This document shows positions 30,427-39,949 of a DNA stretch of 62,178 nt, piece by piece. The notes under the pieces are model-generated. The model was not told where the DNA came from. It ran no database searches and worked only from the letters and a program-made list of their open reading frames with translations. The DNA lies in the NCBI GenBank assembly GCA_902362805.1, contig CABIXY010000012.1:1-62178 (forward strand), in the 5' to 3' direction. The translations under genes were made by a program, and so were the position numbers. The DNA comes from Eubacteriaceae bacterium (GTDB lineage: Bacteria; Bacillota; Clostridia; Peptostreptococcales; Anaerovoracaceae). The first letter of the stretch is position 1. The number at the start of each line of letters is the position of its first letter.

Positions 30427-31068
30427 CTATCTGATTTCGATAACAGACCGTTCCCCAAAGTCCAAGATTTCTCCCAACTGGTATTTAAGCGCACTTTTAA
30501 AAACAGGCCCGCCTACTGCGATGGTGTGGTACTCACCGTTTTCACCACAGAGATCGATACCGCAGGACGCCATGATTTCTGCGGTGTCGTCCCCCAAAAG
30601 GCAGCCTAAAATCTCCCTTGGCAGGAGTTTATTGTTTATGGATTTTATGATGCACCGGAAACCGCTGCCGATAATCTCCCTGACGACTTCCTCGCGTCCC
30701 CGCTGCCACAGTGGAAATTCAGCTTTGATGCCGGCATTTTTACACCGTTCTTCACTCCACGCCCGGTTTCCCTCGATATCAATATCGCCGAATACCGCCA
30801 TTTCTGCCCCCAGTTTCATGGCCTCTGCCAGTCCTCTTTCGAATGCAATATGATACTCCTCCCCTTTTGAGGGGCACAGGATCAAAGGGGTGTCCAGCGC
30901 CTTTGAAAACTTGTCCAAAAGCTTGTAGTCCGCCCCGTGAAACCACGAGCGGTCCAGTGCCTCGTTGACCATGACCAAAAGGCCGACGGGTTCGTTCCCC
31001 GCCTCTATGAACTTATGCAGGGCAAGGGTGCTGTCCTTGCCGCAGCTATATGACATTACAAATTTCAT
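30427..31068 (-). CDS. Dph6-like ATP pyrophosphatase (DUF71/COG2102), probable corrinoid salvage role
   Basis: 213 residues. The N-terminal PP-loop SCGKDS (residues 8-13) binds ATP, and the family motif GEYHT appears near residue 180 as ENGEYHTIAVGGPVF. In eukaryotes and archaea the family amidates diphthine. Bacteria lack diphthamide, and comparative genomics has proposed that a bacterial branch of DUF71 acts in B12 salvage. The position here, between a BtuD-like remnant and two B12 riboswitches, fits that proposal. A GAGG site precedes the ATG. It has no riboswitch of its own; it may once have been co-transcribed with the lost ABC importer upstream. Confidence 0.85.
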   Translation of the reverse strand: MKFVMSYSCGKDSTLALHKFIEAGNEPVGLLVMVNEALDRSWFHGADYKLLDKFSKALDTPLILCPSKGEEYHIAFERGLAEAMKLGAEMAVFGDIDIEGNRAWSEERCKNAGIKAEFPLWQRGREEVVREIIGSGFRCIIKSINNKLLPREILGCLLGDDTAEIMASCGIDLCGENGEYHTIAVGGPVFKSALKYQLGEILDFGERSVIEIR

Positions 31069-31165
31069 TTTCTGTTCCTCGACTTTTCTGGATACTTCCT
31101 CTCAAGTATATCAGCAGCAAAAAAGCGGGTCAAGCCGTTTCTTTGCTGCATCGGACTTGATAAAA

Positions 31166-31372
31166 TTAAAGCTCCTGCTTTCCAGAATGGTAAAAGATGT
31201 GGATTTGATCGTTATTTCCGTGATAAATCTGTGCATCCACTTCGTAGACTTCACCGATAAATTCCTTTGTCAAAAGTGCGTTCGGCGTACCGGAACCTAC
31301 GATTTGTCCCTCCTTCATGGCATAGAGTTTATCGCAGTACATAGCCGCAATATTCAAATCATGGATAAATGA
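31166..31372 (-). pseudogene. 3' remnant of a BtuD/FecE-type ABC transporter ATPase
   Basis: The readable frame starts with FSFIHDLNIAAMYCDKL and continues MKEGQIVGSGTPNALLT, which is the H-loop region and C-terminus of iron-siderophore/B12 ABC ATPases. Walker A, the signature motif and Walker B are all absent, and an in-frame stop precedes the match. The break coincides with the terminator of the 31417-36009 gene, so upstream sequence was replaced by the surface-protein genes. A complete gene would be about 250 codons. Confidence 0.85.
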
Positions 31373-31411
31373 AAATCAGTCAGTGCTTCTTTCGAAGCAC
31401 CGACTGATTTG
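31371..31411 (-). terminator. Terminator of the 1530-residue surface protein gene
   Basis: AAATCAGTCGGTGCTTC pairs with GAAGCACTGACTGATTT around a short loop on the minus strand, and TTC follows; it begins 6 bases after the stop. Confidence 0.8.
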
Positions 31412-31416
31412 TTTAG

Positions 31417-34400
31417 TTATTTCGCTACTCTTATAGCCGTTGTTGACCACTTGGTATAGACTTTCTCCTTACCTATGGTCCTGTAGCCTCTCACTTTATA
31501 GTAATATCTGGTTCCCTTTTTCAGATTCTTGGTATTCTTATAGGTCGTTTTCTTCGTCGCTGTATATTTCTTGAAGTTCTTGCTGCTCTTTACCGCTCTG
31601 TATACCTGGTATCCGTCCACTTTATAACCGACAGACTTCTTCCAGTTCAGCTTCACATATCCTTTGCCGACCGCTGCAGAAAGCTTGATGCTGGTGTTTT
31701 TCACGCCTACATCGATAGAACTTCCTTTCATTGTGCGATAAATCACCTTCGACCACTTCGTATAGACTTTCTTTCCATCGATGGTCCGATAGCCTCTCAC
31801 TTTGTAGTAATATCTGGTTCCTTTGGTCAGGTTCTTTGCATTCTTATAAGTAGTTTTCTTCGTTGTGCCATACGCCTTGAAGTTCTTGGTACTCTTTGCC
31901 GCTCTGTATACCTGATATCCGTCCACCTTGAATCCTTTGGACTTGGACCACTTTAAATTGACGTAAGTTTTTCCGCCAGAAGCGCTTACCTTCAGAGTCG
32001 TCGCCTGCACACCCTTTTTAATGCGTTCTGTCTTCTCTGCGTCTGTTTCTTCGCCCTGCGCTTTAATTGCCGCGTCAATAGCAGTTTCTTCTGCAACGAC
32101 AAACTGTGACAGATGCGGCGTTGCAACCTGATAGAATGACTTCCCGTCTTTGGTGACAATCTTACCCTCTATTTTAGTCAGCAGTCCCTTATCGTTTATA
32201 TACGCTGCCACCAGAGTTTTGTCTTTCAACTTGTCTGGCACAGGGAGGGAGAGCTTTAGTTTATTTCCATCAAAAGTGGTAATCTCCTTGTCTCCTGACA
32301 ACAGGCGCACTTCTGTAATTGCCGCATCAGCTCCAAGAAGCTGCTTCTGTTCATCTGTTGCCGCCTTCTTCTCCAGGACAAGTTTTACGGTTGCCCCTTC
32401 CGCTGACTTGGCAATCTCCGCCATGGTCTTTCTATCTAGGCTTACAATACCTGCCGGCGTTATGATATTCAGAGCTGCGTCCGTCTTGGAGGCAATTCCT
32501 GACAGGGATGCTTTCGGCAGCTCCAAACTAATTTTATCAGCTTTCTCTGCACCTTTGACATTGAGTTCAATAGTGGCTGCCTCGTTCTTTATTGCTGCTT
32601 CAATGAGCTTATCTACATCGGAAGTTGTCACAGATGACGATGCTTCCCCGTCTTTGACAGTTGCGGATACGTCCTGGGATACAGGCTGTTTTTCTTCCTC
32701 CTGCCACTTGTCTGAACCTTCTTCTTTCGTATAATCATCGGTGTAGTGGAAGACAATAGTGTCACCCTTACTAAGGAATTGCTCGCTAACACCTAATTCT
32801 GGATGCTTTCCGTTAAGAGTATATAGCCAACCAGAATTCTGACCGTTAGTAAATTCTGCGAGAGTGATTCCATTATATGTAACCGAGTTAACATAGTTAC
32901 CGCTCGGATTAGAAAAGCTCAGGCCGGAGTTCTGCGCCTCTACTATCTGCATTAAGTCCCATACGGTAGCATTAACAGAAACCTCATAGGATTTCTGACT
33001 GATCCATGTCGTCAGATTTCCTGCTGATAGGGTATGTGTCGTTGTACTATCATGCACGCTGTCACCCATTAGTGTAAAGTTTACTGTTATATTCGGATTC
33101 TCAGGATCTACCTTTTGAAGCACTGTTACTGTAATTTCGGTCTTTGCATCACCATAGGCCAGTGTAACAGTCTGTTTCGCCCTAGTATTTTTGTCATAAC
33201 CGGTTACTGTAATGTCTTTCGCCACTGGATTGGTAACGTCTCCATTTGTCCATTGAGCGGTGAATTTTGCCCCGGAAAGATCCAATTCATCCCCGATATA
33301 GTATGTAGTTTTATAGTCGCCGGAAACAGCCAGCTCATAGCAAATTTTCTCAGGCATTTCGTTAGTTGCCTTTGCTAGAGAATCCTTATTCTTACCTAAT
33401 GGGTCATCTGTACGGTTCGAGGATGCCTTCCAAATGCATCCACTTACTGACGGGCATTTATCAGTACCTTTCTCTGTACTGAAGTAAACCGTTCCATTTA
33501 CAGCTGTCGGATTTTTATAATTGGTATCTACAAATTTTATTGCACCAATACCCTTGTCAGCACCACAGCTAGTAGTATAAAAGTTGCCCGCTATGTTATC
33601 AAGCTTATTTAAGCCATTATAGTATCCAATAATACCACCGACATTTTCATTGCCGCTGATCGTTCCTGTAAATGTATTTCCAACAATAGAGGACGGATTC
33701 CATGTATGTGCCACAAAGACATCTCCGCCAAGAATACCGCCGACATTTTTGTTTCCTTCAGCAGTTCCTTTCACAGAGCAGCTCTTTATTGTAATATGCG
33801 CTCCGTTAGGGGCTGAGTTGTTCACATAGCCGCCACCGACAATACCACCGATATTTTCATCGCCTGTGACACTGCCATCAAAGGTGCAATTCTTCACTTC
33901 GCATATGCCAAGTGCATTATCTCTTGCTCCAAGCATGCCCCCGACATAGTTTTTGCCCTTGACCGTAGCCTTGCTTGTACAATTTTCAATAGTTCCCTGC
34001 ATTCGACCAGCAAAGGAACCAATCATAGTCTGATCTGCATCATAGCCAATGGTAACGCCTTCTTCAATGGTACAACCACGAATTGTTACAACAAAATCTG
34101 CAGAGCAGCCGGCAAATCCATTTGTAGATATCTCAGCGCCAATGAAACCCGCCTTCTTCGTCTGAGTCCCTGTCTTCAGAGTTACATTATCTATCATAAT
34201 TGCACTTCCGCTTAAATCCACACCTGAATAGTTATTGACTAAGCCGTATCCATCAATTTTTTCACCATAAATATTCAGATTTTTGACGACAGCACCGTTG
34301 ACATAACCAAGTAAAGGTTTACTCCCTGACGGAACCGTCAATTGCTTACCGTTACCATCAATATTGCCTGAAAATGCGTTTAAATTTTCGCCCTTTTTAA

Positions 34401-36009
34401 TGTCATTTGTTCCGTCTTTTGTAACACCTATTGGTGTCCACTCTGTTGGAAGAGTAATTGTATTCACATCATCAGAGAAAATGAAGTAAATATTCTCCAG
34501 ACTAATTCCCTTTTCATTTACCAGCTTCTGTATTGCTGATAAATCCTCGCTAGTCTTTAATATATACGGTTCATCTTCAGTGCCTTTCCCCCCGTTCGTA
34601 AAGATTTTATCCAATTCTGATCCGGTTATTGTTATTTTAGCGCGGTTTGAGTCCGTCGATGCGGTGAACTTATTTATTGTGTTCGTTACTTTGCAGTAAT
34701 AATAGAATTCACCACTGTCTGAAGTGGATGGAGTATAGGAGTTTTTAGCTGCACCCTCTATCAAATCTCCTGTTTCGGTTGCATCGGTCGCTTTATACCA
34801 TTGGTAAGACAGTGTTCCACCATCCGCTCTTTTCGCAGTAACAGATAATGCGTCAGCCGTCGTTCCTTGGTCATAGGTCTTCTCCGTTTCTGGCTGTTTT
34901 GTAATTTCTGGTGTCGCCGCACTTGTTGCCGTAATCTTGATATTCGCCGCATTGCTGTCTAACGTATAGGTTTTTCCATTAACTATATATGTGACTCTGC
35001 ATTTATAAAAATTGCCCATTCCACTTGTTCCATAAGTAGTTGGAGGTTTGTAGGAGGCTGCAGTTTCACCAGCAATTTTAGTCGTATTACTTGGACTTGC
35101 GGTCCTAGAAGCAACCTTGTGCCACTGATAGGATAACGTTCCGTTTCCTTCTGTATGTACTGCTACAGTTAAAGGCTTACTCTCTGCCCCCTGCACATAG
35201 ACAATAGGCGGAATTGTCTTGAGATTTGTTGTAAAATATGGTACGTAGTCAATTTCTGTTTTCTGCAGTGTTAAAGTATATGTTGTACTTTCAAAGCCGT
35301 CAGTACTTACTACAATCGGAATCTCCATTGTATCCCCATTACTCCAGTCCGGTGTTATTTTAACTTCCTTTCCAGAAACTCCGTTCACAGTAATAGCTGC
35401 ATTTCCAGCACTCTGCGTTTTTACTGTAATTTCTGTAACGGACTTTGGAATCTCAGCAGTATACGATAAAGTATCATAAGAAAAAGAAGGTGCTATATCT
35501 CGTGTATTTCCATTATCATCCTCTAATTCCAGACCTGTTAAAAATTGTTGATATTTAATATTAATTTTATATGTTTTCAGAACACCCGAGTTATTCCCAA
35601 CCTGGATTTCCAAAGTTTTAACATCCTCGGTCAAATAAGTCTCAAGCTTTGCAAAGTTATCCGAAGATAGTTCGATGGCTGCGCCCCCTCCTACACCAGG
35701 ATATTTAGCAGTTACTTTTACATCATTTGACAGATCATCTCCCTGGTATTTAACTTGGAGTTTTGAATTTAGAGCCATATGCCAAGGCAGCACAATATCA
35801 TACTCCTCGTTTTCTGGTCTAAAAGATTCCTCTAGCTGAATATCATTCGGTTTAGAAGTGCGTGAATCAATTAGTTGAATCTCAATACCACTAATATCGC
35901 TCGCCCCCACTTGAGGTTCTGGAACATCGCTTGCCATGACCTGAACTGGAAGCATGGAAAGTATTAGTGCAAATACAGCAATTATACTTATTACTTTCTT
36001 TCTCATCAT
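31417..36009 (-). CDS. Large exported DUF4430 protein with cadherin-like, Ig-like, GLUG-type and Fn3-like modules
   Basis: 1530 residues. In order: signal peptide (1-27); a cadherin-like beta sandwich (about 155-250); two Ig-like modules with SYQWHK and SYQWYK (about 258-463); a GLUG-type beta-helix region with repeated GGI-GG turns (about 535-825); a bacterial Ig-like module (about 880-970); a DUF4430 domain (about 973-1090) with the hallmark [10 protein letters not shown] and a KGDTIVFHY strand; a linker domain shared with the 2827-residue protein; and two Fn3-like repeats (about 1340-1530) with [17 protein letters not shown]4430 has the fold of the C-terminal domain of transcobalamin. It lies downstream of riboswitch 3 behind the 224-residue gene, so a corrinoid-binding surface role is inferred. 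No sortase signal is present. Confidence 0.8.
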   Translation of the reverse strand: MMRKKVISIIAVFALILSMLPVQVMASDVPEPQVGASDISGIEIQLIDSRTSKPNDIQLEESFRPENEEYDIVLPWHMALNSKLQVKYQGDDLSNDVKVTAKYPGVGGGAAIELSSDNFAKLETYLTEDVKTLEIQVGNNSGVLKTYKINIKYQQFLTGLELEDDNGNTRDIAPSFSYDTLSYTAEIPKSVTEITVKTQSAGNAAITVNGVSGKEVKITPDWSNGDTMEIPIVVSTDGFESTTYTLTLQKTEIDYVPYFTTNLKTIPPIVYVQGAESKPLTVAVHTEGNGTLSYQWHKVASRTASPSNTTKIAGETAASYKPPTTYGTSGMGNFYKCRVTYIVNGKTYTLDSNAANIKITATSAATPEITKQPETEKTYDQGTTADALSVTAKRADGGTLSYQWYKATDATETGDLIEGAAKNSYTPSTSDSGEFYYYCKVTNTINKFTASTDSNRAKITITGSELDKIFTNGGKGTEDEPYILKTSEDLSAIQKLVNEKGISLENIYFIFSDDVNTITLPTEWTPIGVTKDGTNDIKKGENLNAFSGNIDGNGKQLTVPSGSKPLLGYVNGAVVKNLNIYGEKIDGYGLVNNYSGVDLSGSAIMIDNVTLKTGTQTKKAGFIGAEISTNGFAGCSADFVVTIRGCTIEEGVTIGYDADQTMIGSFAGRMQGTIENCTSKATVKGKNYVGGMLGARDNALGICEVKNCTFDGSVTGDENIGGIVGGGYVNNSAPNGAHITIKSCSVKGTAEGNKNVGGILGGDVFVAHTWNPSSIVGNTFTGTISGNENVGGIIGYYNGLNKLDNIAGNFYTTSCGADKGIGAIKFVDTNYKNPTAVNGTVYFSTEKGTDKCPSVSGCIWKASSNRTDDPLGKNKDSLAKATNEMPEKICYELAVSGDYKTTYYIGDELDLSGAKFTAQWTNGDVTNPVAKDITVTGYDKNTRAKQTVTLAYGDAKTEITVTVLQKVDPENPNITVNFTLMGDSVHDSTTTHTLSAGNLTTWISQKSYEVSVNATVWDLMQIVEAQNSGLSFSNPSGNYVNSVTYNGITLAEFTNGQNSGWLYTLNGKHPELGVSEQFLSKGDTIVFHYTDDYTKEEGSDKWQEEEKQPVSQDVSATVKDGEASSSVTTSDVDKLIEAAIKNEAATIELNVKGAEKADKISLELPKASLSGIASKTDAALNIITPAGIVSLDRKTMAEIAKSAEGATVKLVLEKKAATDEQKQLLGADAAITEVRLLSGDKEITTFDGNKLKLSLPVPDKLKDKTLVAAYINDKGLLTKIEGKIVTKDGKSFYQVATPHLSQFVVAEETAIDAAIKAQGEETDAEKTERIKKGVQATTLKVSASGGKTYVNLKWSKSKGFKVDGYQVYRAAKSTKNFKAYGTTKKTTYKNAKNLTKGTRYYYKVRGYRTIDGKKVYTKWSKVIYRTMKGSSIDVGVKNTSIKLSAAVGKGYVKLNWKKSVGYKVDGYQVYRAVKSSKNFKKYTATKKTTYKNTKNLKKGTRYYYKVRGYRTIGKEKVYTKWSTTAIRVAK

Positions 36010-36031
36010 TTCTCCCTATAAGCAAAGAAAC

Positions 36032-36064
36032 GAACAAGCCGCCGTACTGGACAGCAGCTTGTTC
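36032..36064 (-). terminator. Hairpin between the 224-residue and 1530-residue genes
   Basis: GAACAAGC pairs with GCTTGTTC on either side of a 17-base loop, followed on the minus strand by GTTTCTTTG. It may act as a partial terminator that lowers expression of the large downstream gene. Confidence 0.5.
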
Positions 36065-36079
36065 TATCATAGTTATAAC

Positions 36080-36754
36080 TTACTCAGTCCAAGCGGATCC
36101 TGTATCCCAAGTCATATCATATGGGCTGACATCAAATATGATTTCCATGCCATCTACCAATTTAATGTTGCTGGTATATCCGCTGGCAGCTGTCATGGTT
36201 CCGTCAGCATACTTATATGCTACGTTCCATCCAGTGCCTGTTGAGCGACCCCATTTGTTTCCATTTTCACCCTTAAAATAGGTTGTTGCATTGGACATTA
36301 GTGGGTAATTAACGATGTTGGAAATATAGCCGCCATTTGGTGTTGTCCAGCTGTCCCATCCGCCTACGACGGTAGGATTTCCGCTTTCATCTTCATTGGA
36401 GTAATTATCCCAAACTGCTGCAATAATTGCATCAATTACTGTTGCATCGCCTGCTTGAGGATCAGTGACACCTGCCGGCAAATAAACAGATTTCAAATTC
36501 ATATCGCTAATATAGTAATCGACTGTTGCGATATCTACATTATAGTTTGCAATCTGTGTAGGCAGCTGTGCATTAATGAAGCCATTGCCTGTATAGTTGC
36601 CAGATGTGTCAAAGTTACCATAGGTAACGGATACTTTTACGGACGGATCCACTGTACTTGCAAACGATGTTGTCGTCATAGCAAACATCATTGCCATTGT
36701 CATTACCATTGCCATCATAACAGCAATGATTCTTCTTGAACGTTTTTTAGTCAT
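36080..36754 (-). CDS. Small exported DUF4430-like protein
   Basis: 224 residues. A signal peptide rich in methionine ends at TSFAS (about residue 33). The rest is a single domain. It shows the order of elements seen in the clear DUF4430 domains: ATVIDAIIAAVWDNY (the TVWDV-type helix), GGYISNI, a GTGWNVAYKYADG segment equivalent to SGWLYKVNG, and LVDGMEIIFDVSPY equivalent to LKDGDKIVWVYT. I therefore call it a divergent DUF4430 domain. AAGGAGG precedes the ATG. It is the first gene after riboswitch 3, with a leader of about 200 bases, and is probably the most strongly expressed of its pair. A free, secreted corrinoid-binding protein is the working idea. Confidence 0.7.
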   Translation of the reverse strand: MTKKRSRRIIAVMMAMVMTMAMMFAMTTTSFASTVDPSVKVSVTYGNFDTSGNYTGNGFINAQLPTQIANYNVDIATVDYYISDMNLKSVYLPAGVTDPQAGDATVIDAIIAAVWDNYSNEDESGNPTVVGGWDSWTTPNGGYISNIVNYPLMSNATTYFKGENGNKWGRSTGTGWNVAYKYADGTMTAASGYTSNIKLVDGMEIIFDVSPYDMTWDTGSAWTE

Positions 36755-36775
36755 TTTTGACCTCCTTTATCTTTT

Positions 36776-36853
36776 AGAGCATAATGCTCTTCTTATGTTA
36801 CCTAAGAATCGCAGCGGAATTGCTGCAGTTCTGCTAAAGAGTGGCCACTCTTT
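36776..36853 (-). promoter_or_regulatory. Hairpin-rich leader between riboswitch 3 and its first gene
   Basis: Contains perfect palindromes AGAGCATAATGCTCT (36776-36790) and AAAGAGTGGCCACTCTTT (36836-36853), and a GCAGC/GCTGC stem between them. The other riboswitch leaders have no such elements. The first hairpin lies next to the ribosome binding site and could affect translation or RNA stability. Confidence 0.45.
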
Positions 36854-36962
36854 CTATATGTAAGCAGTCCCCCTTACGTGGATTGCTGTACAAACAAATA
36901 TATGCTCGGCATTCTTTTGACGTCTGTCTGGTCCATATTAGCCAGCTTTCTTACAGACAAAC

Positions 36963-37220
36963 AAAAACGGACCATGGCTAAATAGCCACAGTCCGTATTA
37001 ACTGACAGTTTTCTTTCCATCCTCGTCGTTTCTCCGCCGACTAGAAATCGAATTATGCAGGTCTCCTGACTCGTGAATCATCATCCTTCTCTCCCTTCCC
37101 GGTTTCCCAGTGGGTGGCTGTGCCTTAGAGAAGAACTCCTCATTTACAGTGGCGGGACCGTGCAGGACTTACACCTGCTTCCCTCTTAGCTCCTCCTTAA
37201 GAGGAGAACATAAAACGCCG
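36963..37220 (-). promoter_or_regulatory. Cobalamin riboswitch 3 with terminator platform
   Basis: Minus-strand core GAGGGAAGCAGG, GCACGGTCCCGCCACTGT, CCACTGGGAAACC and B12 box AGTCAGGAGACCTGC (37057-37071). The terminator stem GACTGTGGCT/AGCCATGGTC (36970-36993) contains two G-U pairs and is followed by CGTTTTTG. It controls the 224- and 1530-residue proteins. Confidence 0.95.
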
Positions 37221-37245
37221 ATATGTAATTGTTTTTCGTGTCTTC

Positions 37246-37274
37246 ATTCTATCATCATACTGACATAAAATCAA
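37246..37274 (-). promoter_or_regulatory. Promoter of cobalamin riboswitch 3
   Basis: TTGATT and TAGAAT with a 17-bp spacer on the minus strand. Confidence 0.75.
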
Positions 37275-37288
37275 CACAATTTTTCTTA

Positions 37289-38635
37289 TCACGACATGCT
37301 GTTATCGCCCACGTCTTTGCCCAGATCGCAAGTATAAACCCAGACAATCTTATCTCCGTCCTTCAGCGTGTATTCAGAACTTCCATAATTGGGAAAACTT
37401 CCATTGACCTTGTACATCCAGCCGCTTAACTTGCCGCCGTCAAACTCGTAGAGATAATTTATGCCCTCTACGTAATAAGAACCGTAAGTCGGCGTATACG
37501 ACGACTCTACTTGAATGTTTTTATTTCTGCATACCCTATTCAGCACATCATATGCGGTGCTGTCTTTTTTGACAGTAACCTTTGTAGTTGGCAAAATGGT
37601 TCCGTCTGATGGAACGTAAGCCTCTAGCGCCGGGTCCTCTAACTTTGATAAATCATTGGCCAACGTGTCACATCTAATTTCTATGGAAACAGAGATTTTT
37701 TCCTCTTCAGGGGTCGTTGCCGGTGAAGAACCGCCGCCGTTTCCCGTGTTGCTATTCTGATTGGAATCCTTCGAAGTGCCGCCGTCATTTTTATCCTCAA
37801 CGGCTTTTTCCGCTTTTTTAATATCCACCGTCTTCTCAGCGTCTTTGTGAATTTTTTTAGTCAAAACGACGTAATCTCCGCCCTCCTCGACAGAAAATGC
37901 CGCCTGCTGTGCCTTAAGGTCAATCTTCGCCCTGGATACATACTCCAATTTGCCCTTCTTTAAGTCGACTTTATATGCCCATCCTGTTGTTTTCTTCTCG
38001 CTATAGATAGGAATAGAGACCTTAAGTGTGCCTCCAAAGGTGCCTTGCTGGTAGAACGAGATAATCTGTCCCTGCAATGACAATTTGCTAAGAATATGAT
38101 TAATCTGCTCGTAATACGGCCCCTCTTCCTTTGCCGTCAAATTAATTGTTACAGGCTTTATTACATTGACGCCATCAAGGGTATAGGTCATCTCCTTCTT
38201 ATCCTTGATCTCTATCGTATACTCTTTTGCTTCTTTTGATGCAGCTAGTTTCTTAACTACAGACTGTTCTACGACATCTCCGTTTTCTGCATTTTTAAAT
38301 TCTTTTGTCTGGTCTTTCAAAGCCTCATAAGCCTCTTTTTTGTCGTTATACTCGCTGTCTTCAGATTTAGAAATCTGTTTTGCCGACTTAATCTGCCTTT
38401 CAAAAGCAAGCAGTGTGTACTGGGCGTACTGACCCTTTTCATTCCCTGCGTTGTTCCGTTGATCAGAGAGCAGTTCCTGGGCTGTTTTGATTTGATCCTT
38501 CAAAGAATCCGAGTAATCTGCCTTCTCAACGTTCATATCAAGAATCAGGTACACAGCCAGTGCGACTACAATCAGAATTACGGCAATGACACGCAGCCGC
38601 TTGCGCTTCACTTTCTTTTCAAAATCCTTATCCAT
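37289..38635 (-). CDS. Membrane-anchored DUF4430 protein (intrinsic-factor beta-domain-like)
   Basis: 448 residues. A basic start and one membrane helix (about 13-34) anchor it with the bulk outside. A helical, charged region follows (about 40-150), then a beta-rich module (to about 270), a Ser/Asn/Gly-rich linker (about 280-310), and a C-terminal DUF4430 domain (about 313-440) with the SGWMYKVNGSFPN and LKDGDKIVWVY hallmarks. In transcobalamin and intrinsic factor the equivalent domain covers one face of B12. The ATG follows the stop of the alpha/alpha-barrel gene by 2 bases and has only a weak ribosome site, so translation is probably coupled to that gene. That pairing suggests that the two proteins work as a complex. 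Confidence 0.82.
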   Translation of the reverse strand: MDKDFEKKVKRKRLRVIAVILIVVALAVYLILDMNVEKADYSDSLKDQIKTAQELLSDQRNNAGNEKGQYAQYTLLAFERQIKSAKQISKSEDSEYNDKKEAYEALKDQTKEFKNAENGDVVEQSVVKKLAASKEAKEYTIEIKDKKEMTYTLDGVNVIKPVTINLTAKEEGPYYEQINHILSKLSLQGQIISFYQQGTFGGTLKVSIPIYSEKKTTGWAYKVDLKKGKLEYVSRAKIDLKAQQAAFSVEEGGDYVVLTKKIHKDAEKTVDIKKAEKAVEDKNDGGTSKDSNQNSNTGNGGGSSPATTPEEEKISVSIEIRCDTLANDLSKLEDPALEAYVPSDGTILPTTKVTVKKDSTAYDVLNRVCRNKNIQVESSYTPTYGSYYVEGINYLYEFDGGKLSGWMYKVNGSFPNYGSSEYTLKDGDKIVWVYTCDLGKDVGDNSMS

Positions 38636-38637
38636 AC

Positions 38638-39930
38638 TTATTTCACTTTAACCCTCTGCACAGTGCTGTAGCTTCCATAAATCTTGTTGCCCTTGACGTC
38701 TGTTTTATAAGCCCTTACTTTTACGTAATATGTTTTACCTTTTTTCAAAGATTTTATCGTTTTTACCGTCGACGACTTGGAAGCAGTCGTGGTCTTACTG
38801 CCGGTGAACTTGCTGCTCACCGCGTATCTGATCTGGTAACCCTTCACCCCGGTGATCTTTTTCCATTTAATTGTCATAGTCTTTGTTTTCGTCGATTTCA
38901 GCGAGGTAATGGTTGCTTTCTTTGGTTTGGAGATGGTCTTCCCATCCGTCATATCATATAACGAACTCTTTCCGCCGAGCAATCGGTCATAGGCCACTAA
39001 CGTGTAATATCCCTGTTCCGTAGCCATGGAATTGACCACTGGCTTATATCCTGCTGTACTAGTATTTACATGGCGAAATCCACCGCTGTTTTCGTCGTAA
39101 TAAGTCAGCAAAGCGTCGAGCACTGACTTTCCATTTCTGATAAAGCGATTATCTTTGGTTGGATCAATCCCCAGAGCTGTCAGCCCTACGATTACCTGAC
39201 AATTGCTTTCTGCATTTTTCGTTCCCCATGAATCAAAGCCGCCGTCAGCTTTCTGCATATCAGAGAGTACTGTCAGAGCTCTGTCTACGGCAGTTTTTAC
39301 TTCGCTTCTGTTCATATAGCCCGCTAAGGCCTGGATGGCCATACCGGTTATATCACTGTCAGGCGTTTTTCCATCGAGAGAAAATCCGCCGCCTTCAATT
39401 TCCTGATCCAAAATTTCTTTTATCAATAAATCTCTTGTCGTCTGTACCTCCACACTTTTTACAGTTGGAATCTCATACATATCACTGTCTAACGCAATCA
39501 AAGCCCAAATCGGTCCGTTGATGCCCTGCCATTTTACATTCTCAAAGTCTGACAGTTTCTCCAGCAGATTGTAGCCGCCCACATTCCTCGGATCTTTGCC
39601 GATAGCGGTTACCGCTAAGCACACTCTGGAATACTCTGTATATTTTCTCTTGTCCAGTACGCCCTTACACTTCTTTACTTCTTTGACTAAATTATTATAA
39701 TAAGTTTCATATGTAGAATCTGTAACAGCAGCGCCGCCTCTGGCCAGTCCGATGATATACCATTCATCACCATATCCAGGCTGTGACAGCTTTTTTATCA
39801 TATAGCTCTCTGTCTTACTCATAGCCGTCTTATAAGACGTTCCTGCGCCTTCTGTGCCCCATGATAAGCATGTCATAGACGACATGACCAAACAGAGGAC
39901 AACGAGAAGCGATAAAATTTTTCTCTTCAT
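38638..39930 (-). CDS. Secreted alpha/alpha-barrel protein (intrinsic-factor alpha-domain-like) with Fn3-like tail
   Basis: 430 residues. After a signal peptide (1-26) comes an all-helical domain (about 30-325) with repeats of the prenyltransferase/squalene-cyclase type: NGPIWALIALDS, GGGFSLDG...DITGMAIQALAGY, DGGFDSWGTKNAESNCQVIVGLTALG and GGFRHVN. The N-terminal domain of intrinsic factor and transcobalamin is an alpha6/alpha6 barrel of this superfamily. An Fn3-like module (about 340-430) with KGKTYYVKVRAYKT ends the protein. It lies between a DUF4430 protein upstream and a DUF4430 protein downstream under riboswitch 4. A peptidase-inhibitor or glycan-related role for the barrel cannot be excluded from sequence alone. 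Confidence 0.82.
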   Translation of the reverse strand: MKRKILSLLVVLCLVMSSMTCLSWGTEGAGTSYKTAMSKTESYMIKKLSQPGYGDEWYIIGLARGGAAVTDSTYETYYNNLVKEVKKCKGVLDKRKYTEYSRVCLAVTAIGKDPRNVGGYNLLEKLSDFENVKWQGINGPIWALIALDSDMYEIPTVKSVEVQTTRDLLIKEILDQEIEGGGFSLDGKTPDSDITGMAIQALAGYMNRSEVKTAVDRALTVLSDMQKADGGFDSWGTKNAESNCQVIVGLTALGIDPTKDNRFIRNGKSVLDALLTYYDENSGGFRHVNTSTAGYKPVVNSMATEQGYYTLVAYDRLLGGKSSLYDMTDGKTISKPKKATITSLKSTKTKTMTIKWKKITGVKGYQIRYAVSSKFTGSKTTTASKSSTVKTIKSLKKGKTYYVKVRAYKTDVKGNKIYGSYSTVQRVKVK

Positions 39931-39949
39931 TCTTTCCTACCTCTTCTTT

